DNA of 52,966 nucleotides from an uncultured Gammaproteobacteria bacterium (GTDB lineage: Bacteria; Pseudomonadota; Gammaproteobacteria; DRJJ01), in contig CAMYJU010000015.1 of assembly GCA_947258795.1 (NCBI GenBank), positions 1 through 52,966 of the forward strand, written 5' to 3'. This document shows, piece after piece, positions 51,246 through 52,966 of the stretch; within the stretch, counting starts at the first letter, position 1; the number at the start of each line of letters is the position of its first letter. The notes under the pieces were generated by a model. That model saw only the letters and a list, made by a program, of their open reading frames with translations, did no database searches and was not told the DNA's origin. A program made the position numbers and the translations under genes.

Positions 51246-52966
51246 ATGGACTACGGCCATCTTAATAATATCCTGATACTTTTTTCCGCTGCGGTTGCAG
51301 TCATTGTATTATTTCTCCGATTACGATTGCCTTCTATTCTTGGCTACCTGGCAATCGGGGTTGTCATGGGGCCATTTGGTCTGGGGTGGATCAGGGATAT
51401 TGAGTATATCCGCGCATTTGCAGAATTTGGCGTGGTCTTCCTTCTATTTACGATTGGACTGGAATTCTCGCTGCCCCAGATGGTTCGTATGAAAGGGGCT
51501 GTGCTGGGTCTCGGCTTATTCCAGGTATTACTAACGACCCTGGGTACTGCTACGGTGGCCTGGTACATGGGATTTTCGACAGAAAGCGCCCTGATAGTGG
51601 GCGGTGTGGTGGCCATGTCATCGACTGCGCTAGTCATCAGGCAATTAACCGATCAAGTCGAGTTGCATTCCCGCCATGGCAGAAATGCGGTAGGTATTCT
51701 GTTGTTTCAGGATATTGCTGTCATTCCGTTCCTGATCCTGGTGTCGATAGTCAGTAGTACCGGATCGGAAAAGGCGTTCATTTTGATCGCACAGGCTCTT
51801 GGCGAAGGTATCCTTGCCTTTATCATGATCCTGTCGGTAGGCCGCTGGGTGTTGCGGCCGCTGTTCAGGGGGATTGCCAAATTCAGATCCACCGAATTGT
51901 TTACCCTGACTGCCCTGCTGGTAGCACTGGGTGCGGCGGCGATTACTCATCAGTTGGGACTGTCTCTCGCGCTGGGTGCGTTTCTGGCAGGCATGATGTT
52001 GGGTGAAACCGAGTTTCGTCATCAAATCGAGGCGGAAATCCGCCCGTTTCGTGATGTGTTACTAGGACTGTTCTTTATCACAATCGGCATGTTGCTGAAT
52101 ATCAGGATATTCCTGGACCAGTGGCCAACGGTGATTTTGTTACTGACTTTGCTGATCTTTTTTAAACTGGTCCTGATCACCGGGCTTTGCCGGATTGCCG
52201 GGTGGAACAACGCGGTTTCGCTACGTACAGGACTGGTGCTGGCGCACAGCGGTGAATTCAGCTTTGCCATATTGACGCTGGCATATACCGCCGAGATTTT
52301 TCCTGCCGATTTTACCCAGTCTATCCTGGCGGCGATTCTGATCAGTATGGGCCTGGCACCAATCATCATTCGCTATAACGACGGTATTACAAAAAGGTTT
52401 TTCCCCAAAGGCGCCGTGCAGAGCCGAAGAGCGATCCGGGAAAAAGTCAGAGATACCGCAAAAGACCTGTCACACCATGTGATTATCTGCGGGTACGGTC
52501 GTATTGGTCAGAATATCGCACACTTTATTGAATGTGAGGGTATTAAATATATCGCGATGGATCTCGATCCGGTACTGGTTCAGAATGCGATCAAGGCGAA
52601 AGAGCCGGTAACCTATGGCGATGCGGCTAGCAGTCACATATTGCGTGCAGCCGGTCTGGAGCGTGCATTGGCGGTTGTGATAACGATTGACGATCTGGAT
52701 GCGGCATTAAAAATCCTGTATCGCGTTCGTGAGGAGAATACCGATATACCTGTACTGGTTCGGACCGCCGACGATTCCCAACTTGAGACATTACAGCAAG
52801 CCGGCGCCACAGAAGTCGTACCGGAAACACTGGAAGCCAGTCTGATGCTGTCTTCGCATTTACTGATCAGTCTTGGTATACCGATATCCATGGTTTTTGC
52901 CAGGGCCCGGCAGATCAGGCGTGAACGATATTCATTATTACATCAACTGTTCCCGGGTGAAGATGA
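51246..52966 (+). CDS. KefB-type cation:proton antiporter with TrkA-N domain (3' partial)
   Basis: At least 573 aa; no stop before the window ends. It starts at ATG 51246 (MDYGHLNNILILFSA) and has about 12 membrane helices. CPA2 features include GYLAIGVVMGPFGL and GEFSFAILTLAYT. After about residue 410 a TrkA-N (NAD-binding Rossmann) domain begins with HVIICGYGRIGQNIA and continues through the window edge; family members often add a TrkA-C domain. KefB, KefC and YbaL are the candidate names, and glutathione-gated K+ efflux is known for KefB/C, but I cannot separate them. No start-site signal is strong. Confidence 0.9.
   Translation, partial: MDYGHLNNILILFSAAVAVIVLFLRLRLPSILGYLAIGVVMGPFGLGWIRDIEYIRAFAEFGVVFLLFTIGLEFSLPQMVRMKGAVLGLGLFQVLLTTLGTATVAWYMGFSTESALIVGGVVAMSSTALVIRQLTDQVELHSRHGRNAVGILLFQDIAVIPFLILVSIVSSTGSEKAFILIAQALGEGILAFIMILSVGRWVLRPLFRGIAKFRSTELFTLTALLVALGAAAITHQLGLSLALGAFLAGMMLGETEFRHQIEAEIRPFRDVLLGLFFITIGMLLNIRIFLDQWPTVILLLTLLIFFKLVLITGLCRIAGWNNAVSLRTGLVLAHSGEFSFAILTLAYTAEIFPADFTQSILAAILISMGLAPIIIRYNDGITKRFFPKGAVQSRRAIREKVRDTAKDLSHHVIICGYGRIGQNIAHFIECEGIKYIAMDLDPVLVQNAIKAKEPVTYGDAASSHILRAAGLERALAVVITIDDLDAALKILYRVREENTDIPVLVRTADDSQLETLQQAGATEVVPETLEASLMLSSHLLISLGIPISMVFARARQIRRERYSLLHQLFPGED

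Noticed and set aside
1-52966. CRISPR arrays, tRNA or rRNA genes
   Set aside because: No regularly spaced direct repeats outside coding sequence and no cloverleaf-like segments were found by reading the sequence; a dedicated tRNA scan was not possible.

Overview
The window is chromosomal DNA of a motile gammaproteobacterium, probably marine or environmental and with a polar flagellum. The main reason is the gene order flhA-flhF-flhG-fliA-cheY-cheZ-cheA-cheB-parC-parP-cheW, which is the arrangement of Pseudomonas, Vibrio and related gammaproteobacteria. CheY, CheZ, FlhF and FliA also read as close members of those families. Base composition is moderate, and more AT-rich around 26-28 kb and 33-40 kb. 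I saw no rRNA, tRNA, CRISPR array or intact insertion sequence.

Region 1 (1-12.2 kb, + strand) is the flagellar and chemotaxis cluster. It holds the export gate FlhA (5' end cut by the window), the polar placement and number regulators FlhF and FlhG, sigma-28 (FliA), the CheY/CheZ/CheA/CheB signalling core, the array-positioning pair ParC/ParP, CheW, a 54-aa acidic protein and a DUF2802 protein. Genes are tightly packed with several 4-nt ATGA overlaps. motC/motD, which sit between cheB and the ParA gene in Pseudomonas, are absent here.

Region 2 (12.3-17.4 kb) holds c-di-GMP signalling: a GGDEF-EAL protein, then a membrane diguanylate cyclase paired with a PhnD-like periplasmic binding protein, and a small histidine kinase on the other strand. 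Good sigma-28-type promoter matches lie before cheW, before both GGDEF genes, and before another GGDEF-EAL gene at 50 kb. FliA therefore appears to couple motility with c-di-GMP turnover.

Region 3 (17.6-25.9 kb) holds a FliK-like/FlhB-C-like pair on the minus strand, the AmmeMemoRadiSam trio (AMMECR1 and MEMO divergent from a radical SAM enzyme), a conserved 470-aa protein of unknown role, an MFS-acyltransferase fusion for lysophospholipids and a HIG1-like two-helix protein.

Region 4 (26-37 kb) is accessory in character. It holds a two-gene TIR + SLATT (DUF4231) module that looks like a defence or stress-signalling unit, an amino acid permease, small lipoproteins and membrane proteins, a CPA2 antiporter with a YaiI-type protein, a frameshifted IS630-type HTH gene, and a neighbouring cohesin-like/dockerin pair that may form a surface-anchored complex.

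Region 5 (37-53 kb) has three more large GGDEF-EAL proteins, one fused to a PhnD-like sensor, plus a methyltransferase, a GlcG/HbpS protein, a lipoprotein hydrolase, an RNase T2, a secreted protein with a duplicated unknown domain, and a KefB-type antiporter cut by the right edge. In total five GGDEF/EAL proteins lie in 53 kb.
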